Shown one piece after another: positions 48,097 through 58,111 of a stretch of 64,000 bases of DNA; positions within the stretch are counted from its first letter, which is position 1, and each line of letters opens with the position of its first letter. Position numbers and translations under genes: made by a program. The notes beneath the pieces were generated by a model. The model made no database searches and was not told the origin of the DNA. It saw only the letters and a program-made list of their open reading frames with translations. Where the stretch lies: the NCBI RefSeq assembly GCF_000801295.1, contig NZ_AP012978.1, forward strand, positions 1 to 64,000. Reading direction: 5' to 3'. The DNA is from an endosymbiont of unidentified scaly snail isolate Monju. Its GTDB lineage: Bacteria > Pseudomonadota > Gammaproteobacteria > Chromatiales > Chromatiaceae.

Positions 48097-48474
48097 ATGA
48101 ACATGCTCAACACGCCCAATCCCACCGAACTCAACCTGCACCGCTTGTCGCGCGTGCTGGAAATCAGCTTCGACGACGGCAGCAACTTCAAGCTGCCGGC
48201 CGAGTACCTGCGCGTCTATTCGCCTTCGGCCGACGTGGCCGGGCATGGCCCGGGCCAGCGCAAGGTGCCGCTGGGCAAGGAGGGCGTCGGCATCGACCGC
48301 CTCGAGCCGGTGGGCAACTACGCCATCCAGATCGTGTTCGATGATGGTCACGACACCGGCATCTATTCCTGGGAAACCCTGTACAATCTGGGGAAACACT
48401 ACGACGCCCTTTGGGCGGCCTACCTCGAAGAACTGAAGGAGAAGGGCTATACCCGCAAGGACCCGTCGTCCTGA
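48097..48474 (+). CDS. DUF971 (GBBH-like N-terminal domain) protein
   Basis: This 125-residue protein matches the small stand-alone DUF971 family: [25 protein letters not shown] ... [28 protein letters not shown]. The fold is known from the N-terminus of gamma-butyrobetaine hydroxylase; in stand-alone form it is often linked to iron-sulfur or ubiquinone genes. It precedes ubiE by 22 bp. ATG 48097 or 48103 are both possible; neither has a strong RBS. Confidence 0.8.
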   Translation: MNMLNTPNPTELNLHRLSRVLEISFDDGSNFKLPAEYLRVYSPSADVAGHGPGQRKVPLGKEGVGIDRLEPVGNYAIQIVFDDGHDTGIYSWETLYNLGKHYDALWAAYLEELKEKGYTRKDPSS

Positions 48475-48496
48475 AACCCGACGCAGGAACCAGGGC

Positions 48497-49246
48497 ATGA
48501 GCGAGCAGGACACCACCCATTTCGGCTTCCGCCAGGTACCCAAGCAGGAGAAGGCGCGCCTGGTGCGCGGGGTCTTCGACTCGGTGGCCGAAAAATACGA
48601 CATCATGAACGACCTGATGTCCTTCGGTGTGCATCGGCTGTGGAAGCGTTTCGCCATCGAGCTGGCCGGGGTGCGTCCCGGGCAGACGGTGCTGGACCTG
48701 GCCTCGGGCACCGGCGATCTCGCCGACCGCTTTGCCGGCCTGGTCGGTCCGCAGGGGCTGGTGGTGATGTCCGACATCAACGCCAGCATGCTCTCGGTGG
48801 GCCGCGACCGCATGCTCGACCGTGGGCACGCCGGCAACATGGCCTTCGCCCTGATCAATGCCGAGCAACTGCCGATCGCCGACGCCAGCGTGGACCTGGT
48901 GACCATCGCCTTCGGGCTGCGCAACGTCACCGACAAGGAGTCGGCACTGGCCGAGATGTACCGGGTGCTGCGCCCCGGTGGGCGCGCCCTGGTGCTGGAA
49001 TTCTCCCACCCCACCAGCCGGCCGCTGGAGAAGCTCTACGATATCTACTCCTTCGGCGTGCTGCCGCGCATGGGCCAGCTGGTGGCCAACGACGCCGAGA
49101 GTTACCGCTACCTGGCCGAGTCCATCCGCATGCACCCTGACCAGGAGACCCTCAAGGGGATGATGGAGGCGGCCGGTTTCGAGCGCTGCGACGTGCACAA
49201 CCTCACCGGCGGCATCGTCGCCATCCATCGCGGCTTCCGGCTCTGA
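48497..49246 (+). CDS. ubiE: ubiquinone/menaquinone C-methyltransferase
   Basis: UbiE methylates the quinone ring in ubiquinone (and menaquinone) synthesis with SAM. The 249-residue product has the SAM motif [15 protein letters not shown] near residue 78, the family GLRNVTD near residue 150 and [21 protein letters not shown] (in parts) near residue 170. It starts ubiE-ubiJ-ubiB, the normal gene order. Confidence 0.96.
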   Translation: MSEQDTTHFGFRQVPKQEKARLVRGVFDSVAEKYDIMNDLMSFGVHRLWKRFAIELAGVRPGQTVLDLASGTGDLADRFAGLVGPQGLVVMSDINASMLSVGRDRMLDRGHAGNMAFALINAEQLPIADASVDLVTIAFGLRNVTDKESALAEMYRVLRPGGRALVLEFSHPTSRPLEKLYDIYSFGVLPRMGQLVANDAESYRYLAESIRMHPDQETLKGMMEAAGFERCDVHNLTGGIVAIHRGFRL

Positions 49247-49257
49247 GGGCGGGCGCC

Positions 49258-49620
49258 ATGAGCGTGCGCGAGCTTGCCCTGCAGGCCATCGAGACGGCGC
49301 TCAACGCGCTGATCGAGCGCGATCCCGAAGCGCGCAAACGGCTCGCTGCCTGGCACGGCCGCGTGATCGCCATCGCCCTGCGCGGCACCGGGCTCACCTT
49401 CTACTTCGTGCCCGATGCGGCCGGCCGCCTGCAACTGCTCGGCCGCTACGAGGGCGAGCCCGACGCGCTCATCGAGGGCAGTCCGATCGACCTGATGCGC
49501 GCCTCGGACAAGCGCGAGGGCCTGGCGCAGCTGTTCGCGGGCCATGTGCGCCTGCACGGCGACACCGAGCTGGCGCGCATCGACTGGCTCGAGCAACGCC
49601 TGCGGGATCGCGAATCATGA
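49258..49620 (+). CDS. ubiJ: ubiquinone accessory factor UbiJ, short form
   Basis: UbiJ has an SCP2 lipid-binding domain that delivers ubiquinone intermediates to the Ubi complex. The 120-residue product covers only that domain (ALNALIERDPEARKRLAAWHG ... ALIEGSPIDLM ... GHVRLHGDTELARIDWLEQ) and ends, whereas E. coli UbiJ is about 200 residues with a C-terminal coiled coil. The stop overlaps the ubiB ATG, so the short form looks genuine rather than broken. Confidence 0.8.
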   Translation: MSVRELALQAIETALNALIERDPEARKRLAAWHGRVIAIALRGTGLTFYFVPDAAGRLQLLGRYEGEPDALIEGSPIDLMRASDKREGLAQLFAGHVRLHGDTELARIDWLEQRLRDRES

Positions 49621-51272
49621 TGCCGTTGCGCGAGGCCCTGCGCGTGGTGCATATCGCCTGGGTGCTGGCGCGCCACGGGCTCGACGAGATCCTGCTCGCC
49701 ACCCACCTGTTCCGACCGATCCGCTTCCTGCGCTATCTCTCGCCCTTCTGGCTGGCCAGCCTGGGCCGGCGACCACCGCGCGGGGTGCGTATCCGCCGCG
49801 CGCTCGAGGACCTGGGTCCCATCTATGTCAAGTTCGGGCAGATCCTCTCCACCCGTCGCGACCTGCTGCCCGACGACATCGCCGAGGAACTGAGCAAGCT
49901 GCAGGACCAGGTGCCGCCCTTCCCCGGCGAGCAGGCGCGTGCCATCATCGAGCAGTCCCTGGGTGCGCCGGTCTCCGAGCTGTTCGCCGAGTTCCAGGTC
50001 GAGCCGCTGGCCTCGGCGTCCATCGCCCAGGTACATGCCGCGCGCCTGCACGACGGCTCCGAGGTGATCGTCAAGGTGGTGCGCCCCGGCATCGAGAAGA
50101 CCATCCGGCGTGATGTCGAACTGCTCTACACCATTGCCCGGCTGGCACGGCGCTACTCGCGCGAGGCGCGTCGCCTGCGTCCGGTAGAGGTGGTCGAGGA
50201 ATACGACCGTACCATCCACGACGAACTGGACCTGATGCGCGAGGCGGCGAACTGCGCCCAGCTGCGGCGCAACTTCGAGCGCAGCGAGATGCTCATCGTG
50301 CCGCAGGTGTACTGGGACTACACCCGGCGCAATGTCATGGTGCAGGAACGGGTCTACGGCATCCCGGTGGACCGGGTCGAGGACCTGAAGCGCGCCGGTA
50401 TCGATCTCAAGCGCCTGGGTGAGTATGGGGTGGAGATCTTCTTCACTCAGGTCTTCCGCGACAACTTCTTCCATGCCGACATGCACCCGGGCAACATCTT
50501 CGTAACGCCCGAGGGACGCTACATCAGCGTGGACTTCGGCATCATGGGCACCCTGACCACCGAGGACCAGCGCTACCTGGCGGAGAACCTGCTGGCCTTC
50601 TTCCACCGCGACTACCGCCGGGTGGCCGAGCTGCACGTGGAGTCCGGCTGGGTGCCGCCGAACACCCGGGTCGAGGAGTTAGAGGCGGCGATCCGCACCG
50701 TCAGCGAGCCCATCTGGGAGAAGCCCATTGCCGAGATCTCCTTCGGCCAGTTCCTGCTGCGCCTGTTCCAGACCGCGCGCCGCTTCGATATGGAGGTCCA
50801 GCCCCAGCTGGTGCTGTTGCAGAAGACCCTGCTCAACATCGAGGGCCTGGGGCGCATGCTCTACCCCGACCTGGACCTGTGGAGCACCGCCAAGCCCTTC
50901 ATGGAACGCTGGATGGCGCAACAGGTCGGTCCGCGCGCGTTCGCCCGCCGAGTGAAGGAGTCGCTGCCGCAACTCTCCGAGGAACTGCCCGAGATCCCGC
51001 ACCTGGCCTGGCGATTGCTCAAGAAGGCCAACGAGGGCGAACTGGAGATCCGCTGGCGCTCCGACGAGCTGGAGCGCCTGCGCCGCGAGCTGCATGCCGG
51101 TCAGCGTGCTACCCGGCAGACCATCGTCGGTGGCAGTCTGCTGCTCGGCGGCCTGCTGCTCAACCTGGGGACGGCACCGCTGTTGCCGAGCATCGGCAAC
51201 CCGCCGCTGGCCCTTGGCCTGAGCGGCGTCGGACTGGCGCTGTTGCTCCGCCAGTTACTGAGACAACCCTAG
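49617..51272 (+). CDS. ubiB: ubiquinone biosynthesis ATPase/kinase-like UbiB
   Basis: UbiB is an atypical kinase-fold protein needed for ubiquinone assembly. The 551-residue product has the KxGQ motif YVKFGQILSTR (near residue 80), the A-rich loop PLASASIAQVHAA (near residue 130), HADMHPGNIFV and SVDFG (near residues 290-308) and two C-terminal hydrophobic helices. It ends at a TAG inside CTAG. A palindromic repeat-containing element follows directly. Confidence 0.95.
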   Translation: MMPLREALRVVHIAWVLARHGLDEILLATHLFRPIRFLRYLSPFWLASLGRRPPRGVRIRRALEDLGPIYVKFGQILSTRRDLLPDDIAEELSKLQDQVPPFPGEQARAIIEQSLGAPVSELFAEFQVEPLASASIAQVHAARLHDGSEVIVKVVRPGIEKTIRRDVELLYTIARLARRYSREARRLRPVEVVEEYDRTIHDELDLMREAANCAQLRRNFERSEMLIVPQVYWDYTRRNVMVQERVYGIPVDRVEDLKRAGIDLKRLGEYGVEIFFTQVFRDNFFHADMHPGNIFVTPEGRYISVDFGIMGTLTTEDQRYLAENLLAFFHRDYRRVAELHVESGWVPPNTRVEELEAAIRTVSEPIWEKPIAEISFGQFLLRLFQTARRFDMEVQPQLVLLQKTLLNIEGLGRMLYPDLDLWSTAKPFMERWMAQQVGPRAFARRVKESLPQLSEELPEIPHLAWRLLKKANEGELEIRWRSDELERLRRELHAGQRATRQTIVGGSLLLGGLLLNLGTAPLLPSIGNPPLALGLSGVGLALLLRQLLRQP

Positions 51273-51470
51273 TAAAGCAACGCTCAGAGCGCTCCCCGTG
51301 GGCGGGCCTCAGGGCGTCCATCCACGGTGTTGCGCTGGCTTGACATGGAAAATGGCCATGCCTGCTGCCTGCTGCCTGCTGCCTGCTGCCTGCTGCCTGC
51401 TGCCTGCTGCCTGCTGCCTGTGCGCCTTGTGGCTGAACGCCCTGAGACCCGCTGAGGGTCGCTTTACTTC
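51271..51470. repeat. palindromic element with CCTGCTG heptamer array
   Basis: Outer arms AGTAAAGCAACGCTCAGAGCG and the matching CGCTGAGGGTCGCTTTACT (from about 51451) pair imperfectly. Inner arms GCCTCAGGGCGT (near 51306) and ACGCCCTGAGAC (near 51439) pair with one mismatch. Between them, 51361-51420 is CCTGCTG repeated 8.6 times. The whole follows the CTAG stop of ubiB. Read as protein the repeat would be a Cys/Leu/Pro/Ala peptide, but no gene is supported. Copy number of the heptamer is likely to vary. Confidence 0.75.
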
Positions 51471-51482
51471 GGGTTTTCTCTG

Positions 51483-52689
51483 TTACTTCGCGGGGACTGA
51501 ACGCACACCGGAGTCGGGCGTCCAGGGCACCTTGATCTGCTCTTCCACCTCGACCGATTCGATCTCGCGCAGCGGCACGTAGGCTTCCACCGTGCCACCG
51601 GGTACACGCTGCTCGAGCTGTGCTTCGCCGTTGACCACCGCGATCAGCACCCCTTCACGGGACGGCTGGCCACGCGGCCGGATACGTACTTTCTCTCCCA
51701 GGTGGTCGCCCAGGCGCGCGACCGAGGTCGGCCGGTAACGCCGCTGGATGCGATAGCCGGCGTGCGGCCTCCCCGCAGCGGATTCGGGGGCGTCGACGGT
51801 CGCGGACGGCGTCGTGGCGCGGGGGCGGGGTCGGAAGTGGATCTCGAGTGGCAGCACGGGGCGCCCGTTGACCACCAGGCTCATGCCCAGGCGACCGACG
51901 ATCTGCTCCGGCGGAATAGCCGCCAGTTGCAGCGGGGCCAGGGGTTCGGGGGGGCGAAGCTCCAGTTCGATGCGCCCCCAGTGGCGCTGATAGTCGGCCA
52001 GCGCCCGTTGCAGGGCCTCGCCGACCTCGATGCCGGCCGCTGCCAGTTGTGCCCGGGTCTGCGCAAGCGACACCTCGGCATAGGCTTCGGGCCCGGACAG
52101 GCCGAGTCGTTCGGCGCAATGGCGTGCCAGTTGCTGGCCGAAATCGGGATCGATCTCGAACGCCAGGCGCGCGCCATCGAGCCGCGCCCGCGCCACGCGG
52201 TGGTCTTGCAGGTCTTCCGGCACCAGGCCGAGCAGCCGCATCTCCAATTCCACCCGCTCGATGTCGTGGAGATCCAGCGTCAGCCACATTGCCAGTCGCT
52301 CGGCGGCGCGGTCGAAGGCGTAGCGACTGTGTATGTCCAGGTGCAGGGCGTTCATCCCCAGTGCCTGCAACAGCTGGGGGTCGAGGGTGAAGGTGGCACA
52401 GGTGGATTCCGGGGCCGTGGCGGCCTGACGCGTGTTGCGGCGTTGATGGGCGATGATCTCCTCGAGCGGCACGCTCACGTCGAAGGCGGTGAGCGCCAGC
52501 TGCTCGGGCAGGGGTTGCGTGCCCGCGCCGAACCCGTTGCGAAGATCGAACAGGAAGGCAGGGTCTCCGGTCTCCCGGCGGACCCGCTCGATGGTGATGG
52601 CGCGATCGAAGGCCCGCGGTCGGAGTCGGATGTCGATGACCGAGGTGGCACCATCCCAGTCGGTTTCGTGTTCTACGGCGCACCTTCAT
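51483..52689 (-). pseudogene. hypothetical protein, +1 frameshift near the start
   Basis: The main frame (51483-52478, GTG start without RBS) encodes 331 residues with no domain I recognise. The C-terminal third has basic and beta-rich segments (YRIQRRYRPTSVARLGDHLGEKV). The same frame reads upstream as well-behaved coding sequence (HETDWDGATSVIDIRLRPRA, then FDRAITIERVRRETGDPAF) for about 65 more codons without any start codon. ATG 52689 would supply MKVR if one base in GCGCCGTAG (plus-strand GG at 52677-52678) were removed, giving about 401 residues. It lies last in the minus-strand gpmI-envC-ctpA-yibQ run. Confidence 0.6.
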
Positions 52690-52731
52690 TCCCTTTGGTT
52701 CGTGGGCCGACAGTGTTCCGCTGGCCGGGTA

Positions 52732-53283
52732 TCAGGGACGGACCAGGGCCTGTTCCACTTCTTCGCGTTTTGCCCGCCCTTCCAGTGCCTCGATCAGTTC
52801 GAGGGCAAAATCCATGGCCGTGCCCGGTCCGCGCGAGGTGATGATCTGGCCATCACGCACCACCGGCCGGTCGAGCACCTGAATGCTGGGCTGTTCGACG
52901 GCCGCCAGCACCCCCGGGTACGCCGTGGCCTCACGCCCATCCAGCAGGCCGGCGCTGGCCAGCACCTTGGGCGCGGCGCAGATGGCGGCGGTGAAGCGCC
53001 CCTGTTCGGCCATGTCGCGCAACAGACGCTGGATGCGCGGATCGTCGTTGAGATGATCAGCCCCGGGGAGGCCACCGGGCAACACGATCATGTCGAAGGA
53101 CTGGTCCAGCACATCATCCAGGGTGGTGTCGGGCATCAGCACGGTGCCGCGGCTGCAGCGCACCAGGCCGTCGTCCAGGCCGGCGGCGACCACCTCGACA
53201 CCGGCGCGGCGCAGCAGATCGATGATGGTTACGGCTTCGAGCTCTTCGCAACCTGGGGCAAGGGGGACGAGGACGCGTGCCAT
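52732..53283 (-). CDS. DJ-1/PfpI family protein (YajL-like)
   Basis: The 183-residue protein matches the DJ-1/ThiJ family: ARVLVPLAPGCEELEAVTIIDLLRRAG near the start, DMIVLPGGLPGADHL near residue 64 and the reactive Cys in TAAICAAPKVLA near residue 100. Such proteins act in oxidative stress or as glyoxalase/deglycase-like enzymes; the exact role is not shown. Its start overlaps the end of yibQ by 55 bp. Confidence 0.88.
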   Translation of the reverse strand: MARVLVPLAPGCEELEAVTIIDLLRRAGVEVVAAGLDDGLVRCSRGTVLMPDTTLDDVLDQSFDMIVLPGGLPGADHLNDDPRIQRLLRDMAEQGRFTAAICAAPKVLASAGLLDGREATAYPGVLAAVEQPSIQVLDRPVVRDGQIITSRGPGTAMDFALELIEALEGRAKREEVEQALVRP

Positions 53284-54015
53284 GTTTCGGGACTCCTCTG
53301 GTAAGCGATCACACGGGAAACCGGCTGCAGTTCGATCCCCTGTTCGCGCAAGCGGGGCAGTTCACGCCGCAGCACCTCGAGGGTCTCGGGGTAGGGATGG
53401 CCGATGGCGATGGCCGAACCCTTGAGCCGGGCCAGCCGCGCCGCCTGGTACAGGCTCTCGCGGATTCGTACAGGGTCGCGCATGTTGTCGAGAAAGACGT
53501 CGCGGCGTGCCGTGGCGATGCCCATGGTGCGCGCCGTGCGTTGCGCCACGGAGCGGGGATTGGTGCGGCTGTCCACGAAGAAGAGATTGCCGTGCCGCCG
53601 CAAGGCCTCCATCAGCCAGTGCATGCTGGCGTGCTCGCCAGTGAGCAGGCTGCCCATGTGGTTGTTGACTCCCACGGCATGCGGCACCGAGCGCAGGTTG
53701 GCCGCCAGTACCGCCTCCAGGTCGACCCGGGTGTGGTCCAGGGTGAGCCCGCCCGGCCCCAGGGCGCGGTGAGTCACCGAGTCCATGGGCTGATGCAGCA
53801 TCACCTCGTGGCCCAGCCGCGAGGCCGCCTCGGCGGTCTGGCGGCTGGCACTCAGGCGCGGCAGGATGGAGAGGGTGACCTCGGGCGGCAGTGCCAGCAC
53901 TTCGCGGGCCACCTCGGCGTTGTTGCCGACATCGTCGATGATGATCGCCAGCAGCCCCGCAGCACGCGCCAGGCCGGTGGTCAGGATCAGGCCAGGCGAG
54001 CAGCAGCGAGCGCAT
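53229..54015 (-). pseudogene. yibQ: YibQ divergent polysaccharide deacetylase, +1 frameshift
   Basis: The long frame (from 53912) has the family core: LSILPRLSASRQTAEAA, EVMLHQPMDS, NNHMGSLLT, FVDSRTNPRS and AIAIGHPYPETL. The start ATG at 54015 reads MRSLLLAW, then goes out of frame. Removing one C in TGGCCTGATC (near 53990) gives MRSLLLAWLILTTGLARAAG and then IIIDDVGNNAEVARE, a signal plus the deacetylase start. The restored length is about 261. It lies between ctpA and the DJ-1 gene, the usual envC-ctpA-yibQ order. Confidence 0.8.
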
Positions 54016-55337
54016 CAGGTGCCGTCCTGGATGCGCAGAATGGCCACGCCCTTGAGCAGGAGCAGCGCCTCGCCGAGAGGGTAGTCCTTCTCGATCAGCG
54101 ACGGGTCCCTGGCGGTCGCGCCGTCTGGCTGTTCTGCCTTGTCGGGATGGCTGGTGGGATTGTCCAGATGGTGCGCCAGCTGTGATTCGCGCAGCAGGGT
54201 CTGGTCCTCGGCCGCGCGTTTGAGCTCCACCGTTTCGAGCGGGATGTCGGGCACGATGCCCTCGGCCTGGATGGAGCGCCCCTTGGGGGTGTAGTAACGC
54301 GCGGTGGTGAGCTTGATCGCGGTCTTGTCGTTGACCGGCACGATGGTCTGCACCGAACCCTTGCCGAAGGTCCGCTGGCCCATCACCACCGCGCGATGAT
54401 GGTCCTGCAGGGCGCCGGCCACGATCTCGGAGGCCGATGCCGAACCGCCGTTGACCAGCACCACCATGGGGGCGCCGTCGAGGATGTCGTCGGGTGCGGC
54501 CTCGAAGCGCAGCTGCGAGTCGCGTACCCGGCCCCGGGTGTAGACGATGGTCCCTTCCGGCAGGAAGGCGTCGGCCACGGCCACCGCGGCCTGCAATACG
54601 CCACCGGGGTTGTTGCGCAGATCGAGCACCAGGCCCTTGAACGGCCCCTTGTTCTCGCGGCGCAAATTGCGAATGGCCTCGCGCATGTCGTCGGCGGTGT
54701 TGGCCTGGAACTGCGCCAGCCGCACGTAGGCGAAGCCGGGCTCGAGCAGGCGTGCCTTGACACTACGGGTCTTGATGATGGCGCGTTCGACGGTGACGGA
54801 GAAGGGGGCCTCGCGTCCCTTGCGCACGATCTGCAGGGTGACCCGGGTACCCGGCTTGCCGCGCATCAGCTTGACCGCCTCATTGAGGGTCAGCCCCTTC
54901 ACCGCCTGGTCGTCGATGCGGATGATGATGTCGCCGGCCTGGATGCCGGCGCGCTGGGCGGGGGTGTCGTCGATGGGGGCGATAACCTTGACGAAGCCGT
55001 CTTCCATGCCGACCTCGATGCCCAGGCCGCCGAACTCGCCACTGGTGCCCACCCGCAATTCGTCGAATTCGTCTTCATCGAGATAGGCAGAGTGCGGGTC
55101 CAGGCCACTGAGCATGCCGCGGATGGCGTCACGCAACAGCTCGCGGTCGTCCACCGGCTCGACATAGTCCTGCTTGATGCGGCCGTAGACCTCGGCGAAG
55201 ACCCGCAGCTCCTCCAGCGGGATACCGCTTTCCGCCTTGTCTTGCGAGGGGGGTTGTGGCGAGCGTGCCACTACGGGAGAGACGAGGCCCGCCAACAGGC
55301 AGAACAGTCCGGTCAACGCAATGCGGCTTCTTTTCAT
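54015..55337 (-). CDS. ctpA: C-terminal processing peptidase, S41 family
   Basis: This periplasmic serine protease trims or degrades proteins that include cell-wall enzymes. The 440-residue product has a signal peptide (ALTGLFCLLAGLVSPVVA), a PDZ domain (about residues 90-180, GGLGIEVGMEDGFVKVIAP) and the S41 core with catalytic Ser in NGGSASASEI and Lys in FGKGSVQ. ATG 55337 has a GAGGAG RBS. It follows envC in the same operon. Confidence 0.93.
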   Translation of the reverse strand: MKRSRIALTGLFCLLAGLVSPVVARSPQPPSQDKAESGIPLEELRVFAEVYGRIKQDYVEPVDDRELLRDAIRGMLSGLDPHSAYLDEDEFDELRVGTSGEFGGLGIEVGMEDGFVKVIAPIDDTPAQRAGIQAGDIIIRIDDQAVKGLTLNEAVKLMRGKPGTRVTLQIVRKGREAPFSVTVERAIIKTRSVKARLLEPGFAYVRLAQFQANTADDMREAIRNLRRENKGPFKGLVLDLRNNPGGVLQAAVAVADAFLPEGTIVYTRGRVRDSQLRFEAAPDDILDGAPMVVLVNGGSASASEIVAGALQDHHRAVVMGQRTFGKGSVQTIVPVNDKTAIKLTTARYYTPKGRSIQAEGIVPDIPLETVELKRAAEDQTLLRESQLAHHLDNPTSHPDKAEQPDGATARDPSLIEKDYPLGEALLLLKGVAILRIQDGT

Positions 55338-55365
55338 GCTCTCCTCTCTGCCCGGCGCAGCCTGC

Positions 55366-56583
55366 TCAGCTGACGCGTCGTCCCCTGGGTCTGCGGCACC
55401 AGCGTATCGGGTCCACCGGTTTGCCGTTGTGACGGATCGCAAAATAGACACCGGTCTCCTTGCGCCCGCCCGTGTTGCCCGCCGCGGCGATGGGCTCGCC
55501 CGCTTCGACCCAGTCGCCCGCTTCCTTGAACAGGCTCTGGTTGTGCCCATAGAGGGTCATGTAGCCATTGCCGTGGTCGATGATGATCAGCAGACCGAAG
55601 CCACGCAGCCAGTCGGCGAAGGCCACCCGGCCGGCGTGGATGGCATGCACCTCGTGCCCCTCGGGAGCGCCGATCATAACACCATCCCAGCGCAGCTTGC
55701 CGATCTTGGGATCGCCAAAGGCCTTGCGGATCACGCCCTTGAGCGGCCAGGGCAGGCGGCCCTTCGCCCGCGGGAAAGGGATCTGCTCGGCCGGGGTGGC
55801 GGGGATGTCGGCCAGCGCTTCCTGCAGGCCACGCAGCAGGGCCTGAAGTTGTTTTTCATCCTTGTGCAGGCGCGCCAGTTCCGAGCCCTGGCCCTGGATC
55901 TCGCGCGCCAGTTGCGCGATGACCGCCCGCCGCTTCTGTTGCTGCGCCTCGAGCGCCAGCTTGCGTTCCTCCTGCTCGGCCTGCAGGCGGCGCAGGCGTT
56001 CCTGCTCGTGGGCGATCTCGGCGCGGGTTTCGGCCAGTGCCTGCAGGCGTTCGCGGATCTGCGACATGCGCCGCGCACGCTCGCGATTGAGGTAATCGTA
56101 GTAGGCCAGCACCCGGGTGACTGCCGCCGGATCCTGTTGACTGAGCAGGATGCGCAGCTGTTCCTGGCGACCCATGGCATAGGCGGCGCGGACCTGGCGC
56201 ATCAGCAGTTCACGCTGTTCTGCCAGTGCGCGCTGTTGGGTCGCTTCCTGCTGGTGCAGCGCATCGAGGCGCTGGTTGGTGCGTTCCAGGCGCCCGCGCA
56301 GCACGCGCAGGCGGCGCGCCAGCCGGCCGATGGTCTGTTCGCTTTCCTCGAGTTGGCGGTTGAGCGTGGTGTGCTGGCCGCGGGCCTGGCGGATGCGCTC
56401 CCGCAGGGCGGCGATGCGTTCACGCAACTGCGCCAGTTGATGCTCCTGGTCTCGCACATCGGCAGCCGCTGCCGGCGGGCCGGCGAGTGATACCAGCGCC
56501 CACACAAGAAGGGGCAGGCCGAATCGCTTCAGCCTGCCCCCGGGGTCATGACGTCGAGCGATCACGAAGGTCGGGTCAGTCAT
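55366..56583 (-). CDS. envC: murein hydrolase activator EnvC
   Basis: EnvC activates amidases AmiA/AmiB at the septum. The 405-residue product has a signal sequence after a charged leader, a long coiled coil (about residues 45-260, many Arg/Gln/Glu heptads) and a LytM/M23 domain (about 300-400). The metal ligands of active M23 enzymes are altered ([12 protein letters not shown]), as in EnvC, so it is an activator rather than a hydrolase. It overlaps gpmI by 8 bp. Confidence 0.9.
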   Translation of the reverse strand: MTDPTFVIARRHDPGGRLKRFGLPLLVWALVSLAGPPAAAADVRDQEHQLAQLRERIAALRERIRQARGQHTTLNRQLEESEQTIGRLARRLRVLRGRLERTNQRLDALHQQEATQQRALAEQRELLMRQVRAAYAMGRQEQLRILLSQQDPAAVTRVLAYYDYLNRERARRMSQIRERLQALAETRAEIAHEQERLRRLQAEQEERKLALEAQQQKRRAVIAQLAREIQGQGSELARLHKDEKQLQALLRGLQEALADIPATPAEQIPFPRAKGRLPWPLKGVIRKAFGDPKIGKLRWDGVMIGAPEGHEVHAIHAGRVAFADWLRGFGLLIIIDHGNGYMTLYGHNQSLFKEAGDWVEAGEPIAAAGNTGGRKETGVYFAIRHNGKPVDPIRWCRRPRGRRVS

Positions 56584-58111
56584 CGTCTCCCAGCAGCGAC
56601 TTGCCGGTCATCTCGATGGGCTGCTCCAGGCCCATGATGCGCAGCAGGGTGGGGGCCACGTCACACAGGGCGCCATTGTCCTTGAGTGTGTCGAACTGAC
56701 GGCCCACGTAGACCAGGGGTACCGGGTTGGTGGTGTGCGCGGTATGGGCCTGGCCGATCTCCGGGTCGCGCATCTGCTCGGCATTGCCGTGGTCGGCGGT
56801 GATCAGTATCTCGCCGCCGACCACGCGCGCCGCGGCCACCACCCGGCCGATGCATTCGTCGAGCACCTCGATGGCCTGCACGGCGGCGTCGAAATTGCCG
56901 GAATGGCCCACCATGTCACCGTTGGCGTAGTTGCAGATGATGGCGTCGTAGGTGCCGCCGCGGATTGCTTCGACCAGCTTTTCGGTGACCTCGCGCGCAC
57001 TCATCTCCGGCTGCAGGTCGTAGGTGGCGATCTGCGGCGAAGGCACCAGAACGCGGTCCTCGCCCTCGAAGGGTTGTTCCAGCCCGCCGTTGAAGAAAAA
57101 GGTCACGTGCGCATACTTTTCGGTCTCGGCGATGCGCAGCTGGCGCAGGCCGAGACGGGCGATGTACTCGCCGAAGGTGTTGGTCAGGCGCTCCGGCGGA
57201 TAGGCCACCGGGATGTCGAATTCCTTGTTGTACTGGGTGAGCGAGACGTAGCGCGCGATCTTCGGTGTGGCTCGGCGCTCGAAGCAGTCGAAGTCCGGCT
57301 CGATGAAGGGGCGAGTGATCTGGCGCGCGCGGTCGGAGCGGTAGTTCATGTTGATGATGACATCCCCGTCTTCGACCGGGATCGGTGTGCCGATGCGCGT
57401 GGGCGAGACGAACTCGTCGGTCTCGCCACGTTCGTAGGCGGCGTGCAGCGCGGTGATGCTGTCGTCATGGGCGTACTCGTCCTCGCCCAGGGTGATCAGG
57501 TCGTAGGCCTTGCGGATGCGCTCCCAGCGGTGGTCGCGGTCCATGGCGAAATAGCGCCCGATCATGGTGGCCAGGCGCCCCCCGCCGACCTCGCTGAACA
57601 CCTCGCCCAGTTTGCGCAGCGAGGCCTCAGCCGACTTGGGCGGCATGTCGCGGCCGTCGAGGAAGGCATGCACCACGGTCTCGGCGCCGCGTTCGACTGC
57701 CAGGCGCACCATGGCGTGGATGTGTTCCTCGTGGCTGTGCACCCCACCGGGCGAGAGCAGTCCCAGGATGTGCACCCGACGGCCATGGGCGACAGCGGCG
57801 TCCACCGCGTCGGTGAGCGTCAGGTTGGAGTAGAAGGACCCGGTGCGGATCGAGCGACTGACCCGGGTGAATTCCTGGTACACCACGCGGCCGGCGCCCA
57901 GGTTGAGGTGGCCCACCTCGGAATTGCCCATCTGACCGCCCGGCAGGCCCACTGCCGAGCCCGAGGTGCGCAGGGCGGTGTGAGGACACTCTGCCCAGAG
58001 GCGATCCCAGTTTGGCTTGCGAGCCGCCGCGATGGCGTTGTATTCCTGTTTGTCGCTCAAGCCCCAGCCATCGAGGATCAACAGGATGGCGGGTCTGACC
58101 TTGCTGCTCAT
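56576..58111 (-). CDS. gpmI: phosphoglycerate mutase, cofactor-independent
   Basis: GpmI interconverts 3- and 2-phosphoglycerate with Mn. The 511-residue product has [10 protein letters not shown] at the start, the catalytic Ser in [14 protein letters not shown] near residue 60, and metal-site motifs such as [11 protein letters not shown] and [14 protein letters not shown] 58111 is preferred to an upstream in-frame GTG. It leads the operon gpmI-envC-ctpA-yibQ. Confidence 0.96.
   Translation of the reverse strand: MSSKVRPAILLILDGWGLSDKQEYNAIAAARKPNWDRLWAECPHTALRTSGSAVGLPGGQMGNSEVGHLNLGAGRVVYQEFTRVSRSIRTGSFYSNLTLTDAVDAAVAHGRRVHILGLLSPGGVHSHEEHIHAMVRLAVERGAETVVHAFLDGRDMPPKSAEASLRKLGEVFSEVGGGRLATMIGRYFAMDRDHRWERIRKAYDLITLGEDEYAHDDSITALHAAYERGETDEFVSPTRIGTPIPVEDGDVIINMNYRSDRARQITRPFIEPDFDCFERRATPKIARYVSLTQYNKEFDIPVAYPPERLTNTFGEYIARLGLRQLRIAETEKYAHVTFFFNGGLEQPFEGEDRVLVPSPQIATYDLQPEMSAREVTEKLVEAIRGGTYDAIICNYANGDMVGHSGNFDAAVQAIEVLDECIGRVVAAARVVGGEILITADHGNAEQMRDPEIGQAHTAHTTNPVPLVYVGRQFDTLKDNGALCDVAPTLLRIMGLEQPIEMTGKSLLGDDD

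Noticed and set aside
51361-51420. CRISPR-like array
   Set aside because: 7-bp units without spacers; a simple tandem repeat.
51298-51582. Cys/Leu/Pro/Ala repeat protein
   Set aside because: Translation of the CCTGCTG heptamer array within a palindrome; no start signal or homologous pattern.
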